Source: Deltaproteobacteria bacterium
Lineage (GTDB): Bacteria; Myxococcota_A; UBA9160; UBA4427
DNA: 64,000 nucleotides
Assembly (NCBI GenBank): GCA_029261855.1
Contig: JAJDAN010000089.1
Span: forward strand, 186,001-250,000
Reading direction: 5' to 3'
Part shown: piece after piece, positions 8,354 to 18,023 of the stretch
Position numbering within the stretch: position 1 is the stretch's first letter
How the letters are laid out: the number at the start of each line of letters is the position of its first letter
The notes under the pieces: generated by a model
Database searches by the model: none
What the model saw: the letters and a program-made list of their open reading frames with translations, nothing else
Told to the model about the DNA's origin: nothing
Translations under genes and position numbers: made by a program

Positions 8354-8383
8354 CCTCTTCATGAACTCTGGTTCATGAAGAGG
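8354..8383. promoter_or_regulatory. 30-base perfect palindrome upstream of the FKBP gene
   Basis: Arms CCTCTTCATGAAC (8354-8366) and its exact complement (8371-8383) flank the spacer TCTG. The core, CATGAAC-N4-GTTCATG, recurs at 17903-17922 upstream of the MoxR gene. It spans the stop codon of the histidine kinase gene and is centred 111 bases before the FKBP ATG. It could be an operator for a dimeric regulator or an RNA hairpin at the operon end; no T-run follows. Confidence 0.55.
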
Positions 8384-9708
8384 AGCCGGACCCGCAGGCC
8401 CGGATCGTTGTCCTCGAGCAGGAGTTCGCCGTGGTGCAGCTCGACCACCGCGGCCACGAAGCTCAGCCCCAGGCCCGTCCCGGACTGATGGCGCGACGCA
8501 TCGAGGCGGACGAAGCGCTGCAGGGCCCGCTCGCGATCGGCGGCCGGAATCCCCGGGCCGTCGTCCGCGACACAGAGGGTGACGCCATCGGCAGACCGGG
8601 CGGCCGAGACGTGCACCTGTCCCTCGCCGTACTTGATGGCGTTGTCGATGAGGTTCAGGAGCGCCTGGGCCAGCTGGTGACGGTCCGCGCGCAGGCGCAG
8701 CCCGGCCGCGCAATCCCCTTCGAGAGCGATCCCTGCTTCTTCGGCCAGGGGTTGGTAGAGGTCCACGGCATCTTCGACGATGGCGGCGAGGTCCACGTCT
8801 TCCATCTGCTCGCGGATGGCCCCGCTCTCGATCTGCGCGATCCGGAGCAGGGCGTTGAAGGTCTCGAGCACGCTGTTGGTGTCTCCGAACAGCTCGTGCA
8901 GTGCCTCGCGCGACACCTGCTCGTTCTCGGGTGCCGTCAGCGCCGACTCGATGCGGGTTCGCATGCGTGCGAGCGGTGTGCGCAGGTCGTGGGCGATGTC
9001 GTCCGTCACGCCTCGCATCTGCGCCAGCAGCTTCTGATTGTCGTCCAGCAGCCGGTTGAAATGGGTCGCGAGCTCGTCGAACTCGTCGCCTCCCGGGCCC
9101 ACCGGGACGCGCTCGCTGCGACTGCCGCGCAAGATGTCGAGGATCGTCTGGTTCATACCTTCGACGCGCCGGAGCAGGCTGCGACCGATGGCGACGCCGC
9201 CCGCGATGGCGAGCAGCACGGCGAAGCCGAAGACGCTGACCGCCGCGCCCCCGAGTAGCTGCTGCAGATTGCGTTCCTCCGTCAGGTCCTGGCCGACCAG
9301 CAGCCGTTGGTCGTCTCCGAAGAAGATCGTGGCGGCGCGTGCGTGCCGAATGACGCGCAGCCCTCCGGCCGGCTCCTCCCAGCTCAGGTCGACCGCGGAG
9401 GACTCGCGCTCGAGCCCCGACGGCCACTCCGGCAGGTTGCCCACCAGGATCTGCTCGTGCGACTCGAACAGGAACACCCGCTCGCCGTGGGCCTGCTCGC
9501 GGCCTCTCCGGACGAGCTCGGCTTCCCGGTCTTCCCGCCCGAGCCCCTCGATGCTACGCGCGATCTCGGCCATCTCGAAGGCCACGGCGCCGTTGGCGTC
9601 GTGCTCGATCCGGTAGTCGACCCACGCGTAGACGCCGACGAGCGTGAGCCCGACCACCGTCATCACGAGCGCAGCAGTCGCCACGGAGAGGCGACCTCGA
9701 ATGTTCAC
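8359..9708 (-). CDS. Membrane sensor histidine kinase
   Basis: The 449-residue kinase has two membrane segments (about 9-30 and 153-177) that enclose a periplasmic sensor of about 120 residues. A HAMP region follows, then the HisKA helix with phospho-acceptor His240 in DDIAHDLRTPLARMR. The ATP-binding domain carries an N box (NLIDNAIKYGE, about 352-362), G1 (DDGPGIP, 382-388) and G2 (GTGLGL, 410-415). It starts with GTG and overlaps the response regulator stop by four bases, so the two form a coupled pair. The final codons lie inside a 30-base palindrome. The pair directly follows the Bat operon, which suggests that it senses envelope stress. Confidence 0.92.
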   Translation of the reverse strand: MNIRGRLSVATAALVMTVVGLTLVGVYAWVDYRIEHDANGAVAFEMAEIARSIEGLGREDREAELVRRGREQAHGERVFLFESHEQILVGNLPEWPSGLERESSAVDLSWEEPAGGLRVIRHARAATIFFGDDQRLLVGQDLTEERNLQQLLGGAAVSVFGFAVLLAIAGGVAIGRSLLRRVEGMNQTILDILRGSRSERVPVGPGGDEFDELATHFNRLLDDNQKLLAQMRGVTDDIAHDLRTPLARMRTRIESALTAPENEQVSREALHELFGDTNSVLETFNALLRIAQIESGAIREQMEDVDLAAIVEDAVDLYQPLAEEAGIALEGDCAAGLRLRADRHQLAQALLNLIDNAIKYGEGQVHVSAARSADGVTLCVADDGPGIPAADRERALQRFVRLDASRHQSGTGLGLSFVAAVVELHHGELLLEDNDPGLRVRLLFMNQSS

Positions 9709-10388
9709 GCGCCGCTCCGGATCGAGTAGCCCGCGCCACGGACGGTCTTGATCAACGCCTCGTCGAAGCCCTTGTCGATCTTCTGCCGCAGGCGGCTGAT
9801 GTGGACGTCGATCACGTTGGTCTGCGGGTCGAAATGGTAGTCCCAGACCGACTCGAGGATCATCGTGCGGGTGACGACCCGCCCCGCGTTCCGCATCAAG
9901 AACTCGAGCAGCTGGAACTCGCGGGTCTTCAGCTCGATCGGCTTGTCGGCGCGCTTCACGCTTCGCGTCAGGAGGTCCATTTCCAGGTCGGCGACCTGAA
10001 GCCGGGTCTCCGCGGGCGCGCCCGCGCGCCCGCGCCGCTGAACCAGCAACTCGAGGCGCGCGAGCAGCTCGGCGAAGGCATACGGCTTGACGAGGTAGTC
10101 GTCGCCACCCGACCGGAGGCCGCGCACGCGCTCGTCGACCTCGCCCAGGGCACTCACGATCAGCACGGGCATCTCCCGGCCCGCCTTGCGAAGGGTCTCG
10201 ATGACCGAGAGACCGTCCAGGGACGGAAGCATCCGGTCGACGATGAGCGCGTCATAAGGCTCGCCCATGGCGCGGTTCAGGCCCTGGAGACCGTCCGCTA
10301 CGTCGTCCACCACGTGGCCGCTCTCGGTCAGCGCCTTCTTCAGATACGCGGAAGCGGTCTCGTCGTCTTCGATGACCAGGATCTTCAC
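9705..10388 (-). CDS. OmpR/PhoB-family response regulator
   Basis: The 227-residue regulator has a receiver domain with the acidic pair Asp8-Asp9, phospho-acceptor Asp51, and Lys101. Its C-terminal winged-helix DNA-binding domain (about 130-225) contains TREFQLLEFLMRNAGRVVTR and VDVHISRLRQKID-type segments. The GTG at 10388 is chosen because it begins the receiver fold exactly and has AGAGGG upstream; the open frame continues upstream without domain similarity. It lies 34 bases after the batD stop and overlaps the kinase gene, so it may be transcribed with the Bat genes. Its target sites are unknown, but the palindromes near 8.37 and 17.91 kb are candidates. Confidence 0.93.
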   Translation of the reverse strand: MKILVIEDDETASAYLKKALTESGHVVDDVADGLQGLNRAMGEPYDALIVDRMLPSLDGLSVIETLRKAGREMPVLIVSALGEVDERVRGLRSGGDDYLVKPYAFAELLARLELLVQRRGRAGAPAETRLQVADLEMDLLTRSVKRADKPIELKTREFQLLEFLMRNAGRVVTRTMILESVWDYHFDPQTNVIDVHISRLRQKIDKGFDEALIKTVRGAGYSIRSGA

Positions 10389-10422
10389 GCTGCCCTCTGC
10401 ATGCCGGGAGTCTATCCCGACT

Positions 10423-12282
10423 CTATCCGGATCTGGGCAGAGGAGTCGGGTAGAGATCGGGCAGCACGGCGGCCGGGCGCGAGCGCGGAGCCTTTCGAGC
10501 CGCAGCCGCACGGTACGACTGCCACAGTGCGCGGCCCTCCCAACCTGCTGCACCGGCCGCATAGCGGGCGCGCTCGGCGTCGATGATGGCGCCTTCCAGG
10601 GGCGCCGAGTCGACACGCGCCCCCCAGCCAGCGGCACCGGCCGGGGCCGCCAACGGCCACCGGATGCGGCCGATCACACGCAGGGCGGACAGCGCCGCAC
10701 CGGCGTCACCCTGGTCGCACGCCGCGCGCAAGCGTGCTTCCGCGTCCTGGAGGGACGCTGTCGGCGCAGCAACCGCGCCCGCGGCCTGCGGCGACAGCGC
10801 GACTCGAGCTCGACCTCGACTTCGGCGCCGGACCCACGCGAAGGAAGCGGCCCCGACGAGCCCCAGCGCGACGCTCGTGGCAGCGATCCAGCGCACCAGG
10901 CGATCGACGTCGTCCGCCACCGCGGGCACCGCAGCGGGCGAGCCCGAATTTCCGGCCGGCGGCGTCCCGCTGCTCGGCGCCCCGGGCGGCGACGCGGTAG
11001 CGACCTGCCCCGGTGCCGCCAGGACCTCCACGCGACGAGCCGGCAAGACGGCGGTACGAGACCTGTCCTGCGCCGTATCCCACCACTCGATCTCGATCGC
11101 GGGCAGGGTGACGGTTCCGGGCTGCGTGGGAACCAGCGCCGCCTTCTGCAGTCGGATCGAGATCACCTCGTCGCCGCGCGTCGCCGTGTCGTCGACGGCG
11201 GGCTCCCGGTACTGCTTCATGCCGTCGATCTCCGGAAGGGTCAGGGGCGGAAGCTGCGCACCCGAAAGACCGGTCGCGCGGATCGCGACACTGCGATTCA
11301 CGGGCTCGCCCACGCGGAAGACCGGCTGCGCGTCGTCCCACTGCTCGACGATCTCGACGTCGCGAGCCGGTAGCCACCAGCCGTCCCCTGCCCCGTCGGG
11401 TCGCGGCTTGACGTCGACCGAGACGGCTGACGAGAGCGTCCGCACGCTTCGGCCACCGCCTCCGAACATCTCCTCGATCACACCGCTGCCGAGCGGGCCG
11501 CTGCCGCCGGGGAAATCGCCGAAGAACGAATCGCCGAACATCGACCCGAAGGGGTCGGCGCGCCGGGTCCGGCGATCTTCCGAACGGGCACGCCCGTCGA
11601 ATACCACGGGCGGAATCACGAGTTCACCACTGCGCTGCGGAAAGATCGCGTACTGCCGCTCGACGACCTGGTACGGACGACCGTTGCGAACGCCGTCGTA
11701 GCGCCGGTCTTCGCCCGTTCGTTGGACCGCCGCCCCGTCCACACTGGGCTCGGACAGCGACCCGGAGAGGACGCGTTCGTCCATCCAGACACGCACCGTC
11801 AGACCCAACTTGCCCTGGACGTAGGGAGACGCGTCGTCGACCTCTGTCTCGATCAGCACAGGAGGGCTCGAGCCAGCCAGCTCTTCCCGGTCGATGTGTG
11901 CGCCGGGCTCCAGCACTTCGAGGGCGATCCTCTGGCTTGCCGCATCCCCCGCGCGCAACGAAGGGACGCTGAGCTCGCCACTGCGCATGGGGGCGAGGGT
12001 GAGCCGCCAGTCGATGCTGTCGTCCCGCCGGCCGTTGATGATCTGCGTGCGGCTGCTGCGCTGCACATCGACGACGGCGAAGTCCGCCTCGAGGAGCGTG
12101 ATATCCGAGGCGACGACACCGTCCCGCAGACGCAGCTGCAGCTCGACGGTCTCCCCGAGCACGACGCGGTGACGGTCGAGGCGGGACTCGAGCTCTGCTG
12201 CCGACGCCACCGAGGTCACGCCTGCGACGAGCGCCGCCAGCGCGACCGCCCACCCCATCCGGGTCTTCTTCGAAACGCTCAT
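10423..12282 (-). CDS. batD: BatD-like membrane protein
   Basis: BatD is a large exported protein encoded with MoxR ATPases and VWA proteins in aerotolerance-type operons; its biochemical role is still unclear. The 619-residue product has a signal peptide, tandem beta-sandwich domains (roughly 30-400) and a C-terminal membrane segment (near 465-485) followed by a cytoplasmic tail. The ATG at 12282 is preferred over the one at 12288. It overlaps the previous stop as ATGA, and AAGGAG lies seven bases before it, whereas the same sequence is too close to the ATG at 12288. It is the sixth gene of a tightly coupled operon. Confidence 0.85.
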   Translation of the reverse strand: MSVSKKTRMGWAVALAALVAGVTSVASAAELESRLDRHRVVLGETVELQLRLRDGVVASDITLLEADFAVVDVQRSSRTQIINGRRDDSIDWRLTLAPMRSGELSVPSLRAGDAASQRIALEVLEPGAHIDREELAGSSPPVLIETEVDDASPYVQGKLGLTVRVWMDERVLSGSLSEPSVDGAAVQRTGEDRRYDGVRNGRPYQVVERQYAIFPQRSGELVIPPVVFDGRARSEDRRTRRADPFGSMFGDSFFGDFPGGSGPLGSGVIEEMFGGGGRSVRTLSSAVSVDVKPRPDGAGDGWWLPARDVEIVEQWDDAQPVFRVGEPVNRSVAIRATGLSGAQLPPLTLPEIDGMKQYREPAVDDTATRGDEVISIRLQKAALVPTQPGTVTLPAIEIEWWDTAQDRSRTAVLPARRVEVLAAPGQVATASPPGAPSSGTPPAGNSGSPAAVPAVADDVDRLVRWIAATSVALGLVGAASFAWVRRRSRGRARVALSPQAAGAVAAPTASLQDAEARLRAACDQGDAGAALSALRVIGRIRWPLAAPAGAAGWGARVDSAPLEGAIIDAERARYAAGAAGWEGRALWQSYRAAAARKAPRSRPAAVLPDLYPTPLPRSG

Positions 12283-14198
12283 CTCCATTCTCCTTGAACG
12301 CGCTGTCCGTAGCGCCCCCCGTCATAACGCCGCTCGTCGTACCGCCGGCGCAGCTTCTCGCGCAGCAGCGCGCCCGGATCGTCGGGAACCCGGTTGAGCC
12401 ACTGCTCTGCTTCCTGGTCCTGCTCGCTGAAGGTCCGCGCCGACGTCGCGCCGGGGGTCGCCGGGTCTTCGGCAGACTCCTCTTCCCCGGCGACCTCGCG
12501 CGCGTGCTCCCCTTCGTTCGGCGCGTCCTCGCCCGCAGGAGACGGCTCGGCGGGATCGCCCGCGTCTGCCTGCTCGCGGGGATCCGCACCGCCCGCACCG
12601 GCCTGACCTTGGGGGTCCGGCTCGTCGGGGTCGCCGGGCTCGGCCGGGTCCCCGCCTTGGGCCTGTTCTCCGGACGGGTCCTGCTGATCCTCCTGGCCCT
12701 GCTCGCCGGACTGGCCCGCCTGCTGCGGATCTTCCTGACCCTCCTGGCCCTGTTCGTCCTGTTCGCCAGCCTGACTCTCTTCTCCTTGCTGGCCGGGCTG
12801 GTCGGGGTTCTCTTGTCCCTCGCCTTGCTGCTGTTCCTGTTGTTGCTGTTCTTGTTGTTCTTGTTGTTCTTGTTGCTGTTGGTGTTCTTGTTGCTGTTGC
12901 TCGAGCAGCTTCGCGACGAGATCGCGATTGAAGCGCGCGTCTTCGTGCTCTGCGTCGGCTTCCAGCACCTGGTCGTAGGCGGCGACTGCTTCCTCGAGAC
13001 GCCCGGACTTCGCGAGGGAGTTCCCGAGGTTGTACTGCGACTGCGGGCCCGGCTGTTGCCACGTTTCCGCGGCCGCCGCGAAGTCACCGGCGCGGTACGC
13101 CGCCGCGGCGCGCCACTGCGGGTCGTCGAAGAGCTCGCCTGCGGCGTCGTAGTCGCCGCGCGAGAACGCCTGCGCGCCCTGCTGGTCCGGCCGCGTCCAC
13201 CAGTCGCCCGCGTCGGCCCGGGCCGTCTCTGGCGCCGCGAGTCCCGTTCCGAGGAAGGCGATGACGAGAACGGCCGTCGCCCAACCGCGCCGGAACGCGA
13301 ACGGCGCCAGCAACAGCGGAACCCACAACAGCCACACGCCCACGTCCCGCCAGGCGTCCGCCTGGACGCCAGTCTGGGACAGCGTCCCCGAGAAGGGCGT
13401 CGACACCCCCTCGTCTGCGAGCAGCGAAGCGAGGTCGGCGTCGCCGGTCTGCATCTGCTCGAAGCGACCGCCGCCGGCCTCGGCGAGGGCTTCGAGCGTC
13501 GCGGCCTCGCGCCCGAACCCAAGCGCCGAAACAGGATGGCCCGCCGCGGCGCTTCGCCGAGCGGCTTCCAGCGCCGCACCCGGAGCGTCTCCGAGCCCGT
13601 CTCCCAGCAACAAGATTCGACCCTGCGCTGCACCGGCAGCGACCAGCAGCCGGTGCGCCTCGTCGATCGCGCGCTCGAGATGTGCGCGCCGGCCGGGCAT
13701 CAGCGACGGCTCGAGCAGCGGCACCTGCTCGGCGATCACCTTCGGATCGTCGGTCAGCGGCGTCACCGCGTAGGGTTCTTCCGCGAAGATCACCAGCCCG
13801 ACGGCGCCCTCGACCTGCTCGAGCGCGTCGAGCAGCTTGTGGCGCGCGCGCACGAGACGACTCGGCTCGACGTCGTGGGCGGTCATGGACGGGGCGAGGC
13901 TCAGGACCAGGACGGTCTGCACCGGCTCGCTGTAGGACGGGACCGGCAGGCGTTCCCAGGTGGGGCCCGCGAGCGCGATGCAGGTCGCCGACACGCCCAG
14001 CAACAGGGCGACGAGCGACAGGCGCGAAGCGGCGCTTCCGCCGTCGAGCATCAGGTGCTGCAGCAGTTTGGGGTCGCAGACCTTGCGCCAGGCGCTGGAC
14101 GCCCGGCCCGCTCGCAACCCGAGCCAGACGGCGGGGACGAGCAGCAACAACGCGAGCAGCCAGGCGGGACGCAGGAAGTGGAAGCTCTCGATGTTCAT
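12279..14198 (-). CDS. BatB-type VWA protein fused to TPR and a Gln/Glu-rich tail (BatB-BatC fusion)
   Basis: The 639-residue protein has two N-terminal membrane segments (about 12-30 and 60-78), a VWA domain (about 95-290), another hydrophobic segment near 293-320, TPR-like helices (about 345-430) and a low-complexity Gln/Glu tract from about 435 to 590. This matches BatB joined to BatC, which are separate genes in many operons. The metal site DxSxS is degenerate here: residues 100-104 read SLAPS, so the Asp and the first Ser are missing. It overlaps BatA and BatD genes as ATGA, indicating translational coupling. Confidence 0.85.
   Translation of the reverse strand: MNIESFHFLRPAWLLALLLLVPAVWLGLRAGRASSAWRKVCDPKLLQHLMLDGGSAASRLSLVALLLGVSATCIALAGPTWERLPVPSYSEPVQTVLVLSLAPSMTAHDVEPSRLVRARHKLLDALEQVEGAVGLVIFAEEPYAVTPLTDDPKVIAEQVPLLEPSLMPGRRAHLERAIDEAHRLLVAAGAAQGRILLLGDGLGDAPGAALEAARRSAAAGHPVSALGFGREAATLEALAEAGGGRFEQMQTGDADLASLLADEGVSTPFSGTLSQTGVQADAWRDVGVWLLWVPLLLAPFAFRRGWATAVLVIAFLGTGLAAPETARADAGDWWTRPDQQGAQAFSRGDYDAAGELFDDPQWRAAAAYRAGDFAAAAETWQQPGPQSQYNLGNSLAKSGRLEEAVAAYDQVLEADAEHEDARFNRDLVAKLLEQQQQEHQQQQEQQEQQEQQQQEQQQGEGQENPDQPGQQGEESQAGEQDEQGQEGQEDPQQAGQSGEQGQEDQQDPSGEQAQGGDPAEPGDPDEPDPQGQAGAGGADPREQADAGDPAEPSPAGEDAPNEGEHAREVAGEEESAEDPATPGATSARTFSEQDQEAEQWLNRVPDDPGALLREKLRRRYDERRYDGGRYGQRVQGEWR
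12822..12902 (-). repeat. CAA/CAG/GAA triplet tract
   Basis: On the plus strand this stretch repeats TTGTTGTTC-like triplets; on the coding strand they specify the Gln/Glu run in the BatB-BatC fusion. It is markedly less G+C-rich than its surroundings and could vary in length by replication slippage without shifting the frame. Confidence 0.75.
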
Positions 14199-15220
14199 GA
14201 CCGTGCCATCCTTTCTCCGCCCGACAGGAAGGGAAGCTCGGAAGCCATCCGCCAGCCGAGCAGCAGTCCTGCCAGCGCCAGGCTCGCGCCCAGCGGGTAG
14301 TGGAAGAGCGACGCCGTCGGACGGACCGTCGCCTGCTCCCCTTCCGTCGGCTCGAGGGCGTCGATCTGCCGATAGACGCTGATGAGCCCCTCGGTATCCC
14401 GGGCGCGGAAGTAGGTTCCACCGGTGATCTCGGCGACGCGACGGAGCGCGGTCTCGTCCAGCTCCGCGCCGCCTCCCACACGCTGGACGCCGAACGGCGT
14501 CCTCACGAACTGATCTCCCGACCCGATCCCGATGCTGTGGATGCGGATCTTCTCACGTGCCGCGATCTCGGCGGCCTTCTCCGGGTCGAGGACGCCGGCG
14601 TTGTTGGCGCCATCGCTGAGCAGCACCAGCACCCGCTCCTCCGCCGGTCGGTCGCGCAGGTGCTTGACCGCGAGACCGATGGCGTCCCCGATCGCGGTCT
14701 CCTCGCCGGGCAGACCGATCTCCGCTTCGTCGAGCATCTGGACCACCGTCGACCGGTCGAAGGTGAGCGGTGCCTGCAGGTAGGCGCGGGTTCCGAACAG
14801 GACGAGGCCGACGCGATCGCCCTCGCGTTGCTCGACGAAGTTGCGCGCCACGGCGTTGACCACGGTCAGGCGGTCCACGGACTGCCCGGAGACATCGAAG
14901 TCGGGCGTCGCCATGCTTCCCGACAGATCGAGCGCAAGCATCAGGTCCCGGCCGTGGCTGGCCACCGATTGCGGCTCACCCAGCCAGCGGGGTTGGGCAG
15001 CCGCGATGACCAGCAGGAGCCAGGCCGCGACCTTGAGCGCCAACAGGGTGCGTGCGCGCGCTGCCCCGCCCGCGGCGCCCGAAGGCAAGCGCGAGAGCGC
15101 CGCGTAGAAAGGAACCCGAAGCGCACCGGCTCGACTTTCCTGGGCGGGCGGCAACAACCACCAGACCAGCAGGGGCAGCGGCAGCAGGACGAATGCCCAC
15201 GGCAATCCGAAATCGATCAT
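14195..15220 (-). CDS. batA: BatA-type VWA membrane protein
   Basis: The 341-residue protein has N-terminal membrane segments (about 8-25 and 60-78), a VWA domain with an intact metal-binding DLSGSM motif near residue 95, and a C-terminal membrane helix near 310-325. BatA proteins work with a MoxR ATPase, perhaps in assembling or protecting envelope complexes under oxidative or other stress. The intact MIDAS contrasts with the degenerate one in the BatB partner. The start overlaps the previous stop (ATGA), and its own stop overlaps the next gene in the same way. Confidence 0.9.
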   Translation of the reverse strand: MIDFGLPWAFVLLPLPLLVWWLLPPAQESRAGALRVPFYAALSRLPSGAAGGAARARTLLALKVAAWLLLVIAAAQPRWLGEPQSVASHGRDLMLALDLSGSMATPDFDVSGQSVDRLTVVNAVARNFVEQREGDRVGLVLFGTRAYLQAPLTFDRSTVVQMLDEAEIGLPGEETAIGDAIGLAVKHLRDRPAEERVLVLLSDGANNAGVLDPEKAAEIAAREKIRIHSIGIGSGDQFVRTPFGVQRVGGGAELDETALRRVAEITGGTYFRARDTEGLISVYRQIDALEPTEGEQATVRPTASLFHYPLGASLALAGLLLGWRMASELPFLSGGERMARS

Positions 15221-15699
15221 GCAACCCTCCGAATCCAGGCGCCTGTCGCGGCGATCCAGGCGTCACCGGCATCGCGATCTGCCTCGGGCGCGCAGGGCCC
15301 ATAGAGACAGGCTTCGAGTGCGCGAGCGACATCGTCGGGAAAGCCGGTGCGTCGCGCGCTGCCAGCGAGGAAACTCGTCCAACCCTCACCGTGGAGGGAC
15401 GCGACTTGCCGCCGCGGGAAGCGAAGCAAGGCGACCCGTCGCAGCAGACTCGAGAGTGCCGTCGCAAGCTGCTTCGCGTCGCCGTCGGCACGGAAGCGGC
15501 CCTCGGCCTGAGCGAGCAGGGTCAGGGCCGTGCGCCGAGCGCTCCGGCGCCGGCGGCGCCACACCACCGCGGCCAACGCAATCGCCGCGAACGCCAGCGC
15601 CAGCAGCGCCCACCAACCGGGAGCGAGGGGCCAGAACGAGACCGCCTCGGGAAGGTGGATGTCTCGCAAGGCAGCGAGGGAGTCTGCGCTCTGCTGCAT
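15217..15699 (-). CDS. DUF4381-like membrane protein of the Bat operon
   Basis: The 160-residue product has one central membrane helix (about 28-47) preceded by a short LRDIHLPEAVSFWPLAPGWW segment, followed by basic residues and a helical domain. This is the usual form of DUF4381 proteins that lie between DUF58 and BatA genes. Function is unknown; a scaffold role is often assumed. The ATG at 15699 is two bases after the DUF58 stop, and its stop overlaps the batA start. Confidence 0.8.
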   Translation of the reverse strand: MQQSADSLAALRDIHLPEAVSFWPLAPGWWALLALAFAAIALAAVVWRRRRRSARRTALTLLAQAEGRFRADGDAKQLATALSSLLRRVALLRFPRRQVASLHGEGWTSFLAGSARRTGFPDDVARALEACLYGPCAPEADRDAGDAWIAATGAWIRRVA

Positions 15700-15701
15700 C
15701 T

Positions 15702-16694
15702 TCAGGCCCTCCGCCGGGCGCTCGGCCCGGCAGCTCGCAAGGCCGCCGCGACCCTGGAAGCCACGTCGTCGTCGGTGCGCAGGTCGTGGAGCGAGACGCC
15801 CCGCTTGCGACAGAAGTCGCTCAGCCCCGCGCGGCGGTCTTCGAAGTCGCGAACGAAGGCAGACCGGGACCGCGCACTCGTCGCGATCGATCGCACGTTG
15901 CTGCCGTCGCTCACCCGATAGCGACCGGGTCGCGGCGCCTCGACTTCGAGACGGTCCGCGACGAGCAGGCAGTCGACCTGGTTGCGACGAGCGAGATCCG
16001 ACAGCGGCTTCTGCCACGATGCATCGAAGCCGTAGAAGTCACTGACGACGAAGACCCGACTGCCGGCCCGCACCCGCTCGCGCAGACGTTCGAGCGCCGT
16101 GCGCAAAGTCGTCGGGGGCAGGTCGGGAGGCACCGGACCGGTTTCCGCGTGCGTCGCCCGGGAGATGGCGCCCAGCACTCGCAGCAGGTGGTTCTCCCGG
16201 GCCGCAGGCGACCACACGGACAGCGATGCCGATGAGTACACGACCGCCCCGAGCCGATCGCCCGCCCGCTGCGCCGACCAGGCGATCAGCGCCGCCGCGC
16301 GCGCCGCCGCGACGGACTTGAAGCACACGCGCGTCCCGAAGTGCATCGTCGGGCCGCCGTCGTAGAGCAACCACACCGGGCGCTCCCGCTCTTCATGAAA
16401 GACCTTGCTGTGAACGCGCCCCGTGCGCGCGGTCACGCGCCAGTCGATGTTGCGCACGTCGTCTCCCGCCTGGTAGGAGCGCACCTCTTCGAAGTCGAGA
16501 CCGCGGCCCCGGAACGGCGACAAATGGGGTCCGGCGAGCGCGCTCTCGACCCGGATCGGCTTTCCGATCGAGAGCCCCCGCGCCGCGTGACGCAGGGCGA
16601 TGAGCTCGCTCGGACGCGCGACGATTCCGCTGCGGTCATTCCCAGTAGCAGCGTCGGGCGCGGGGATGACGTGTTTCGAAAGGGCTGCTTGCAT
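15702..16694 (-). CDS. DUF58-family protein of the Bat operon
   Basis: The 330-residue protein carries the DUF58 signature: a GxxxSPFRGRGLDFEEVRSY-type stretch, then YQAGDDVRNIDWRVTARTG, followed by a VWA-like domain with LLYDGGPTMHFG in place of the usual MIDAS. DUF58 proteins accompany MoxR ATPases and may act as adaptors for them. The ATG at 16694 is the first in the frame that leads into recognisable sequence. The gap to the MoxR gene is 80 bases and contains a 12-base tandem repeat. Confidence 0.88.
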   Translation of the reverse strand: MQAALSKHVIPAPDAATGNDRSGIVARPSELIALRHAARGLSIGKPIRVESALAGPHLSPFRGRGLDFEEVRSYQAGDDVRNIDWRVTARTGRVHSKVFHEERERPVWLLYDGGPTMHFGTRVCFKSVAAARAAALIAWSAQRAGDRLGAVVYSSASLSVWSPAARENHLLRVLGAISRATHAETGPVPPDLPPTTLRTALERLRERVRAGSRVFVVSDFYGFDASWQKPLSDLARRNQVDCLLVADRLEVEAPRPGRYRVSDGSNVRSIATSARSRSAFVRDFEDRRAGLSDFCRKRGVSLHDLRTDDDVASRVAAALRAAGPSARRRA

Positions 16695-16718
16695 GGTCGG
16701 CTCCGGTGGCTCGGCAGG

Positions 16719-16751
16719 GGGTTCGCTCGGGGGCTCGCTCGGGGGAGCGAA
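16719..16751 (-). repeat. 12-base tandem repeat and hairpin between the MoxR and DUF58 genes
   Basis: GGGTTCGCTCGG and GGGCTCGCTCGG lie in tandem (16719-16742). TTCGCTC (16722-16728) is complementary to GAGCGAA (16745-16751), so the region can form a hairpin in the only real gap inside the Bat operon. It might tune downstream expression relative to MoxR; this is inference. Confidence 0.45.
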
Positions 16752-16774
16752 TCGAAGCGTGGAATCGCGCCGCC

Positions 16775-17815
<1,041 letters not shown>

Positions 17816-17902
17816 GTGTCGCTCCTTTGAAGGGATCCGCTTCCTTGCGGTCCCGGGACGCTGCAATGGATAGGCGCCGGAGGTGACCCGGAGCCGTCCC
17901 GT

Positions 17903-17922
17903 ACATGAACTCGGGTTCATGT
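17903..17922. promoter_or_regulatory. Palindrome upstream of the MoxR-Bat operon
   Basis: ACATGAAC-TCGG-GTTCATGT is a perfect 8-4-8 inverted repeat. Its core CATGAAC-TC(T/G)G-GTTCATG is the same, apart from one spacer base, as the core at 8360-8377. Both lie about 100 bases before a minus-strand start codon, which supports a common operator. GAAC-N4-GTTC also resembles a Gram-positive LexA box, but the longer conserved arms argue against that reading. Confidence 0.55.
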
Positions 17923-18023
17923 GGCGAGCAGTCGCCATCACCGGAGAGACGGCAGCGCAGAGGGCAGGACAGAGAACCGCAGAGCCGGCAGGACAGACGC
18001 GCCTTCGATAGCGTCTGCGCCCC

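Noticed and set aside
8354-8383. Intrinsic terminator for the Bat operon
   Set aside because: The hairpin is strong, but no T-run follows on the minus strand, and the related copy at 17.9 kb lies upstream of an operon.
16719-16751. Intrinsic terminator between MoxR and DUF58 genes
   Set aside because: The hairpin is short and lacks a T-run; the operon continues beyond it.
17903-17922. LexA-type SOS box (GAAC-N4-GTTC)
   Set aside because: The four-base half-site match is short. Conserved bases outside it (CAT/ATG) and the gene context (Bat and FKBP, not DNA repair) favour another regulator.
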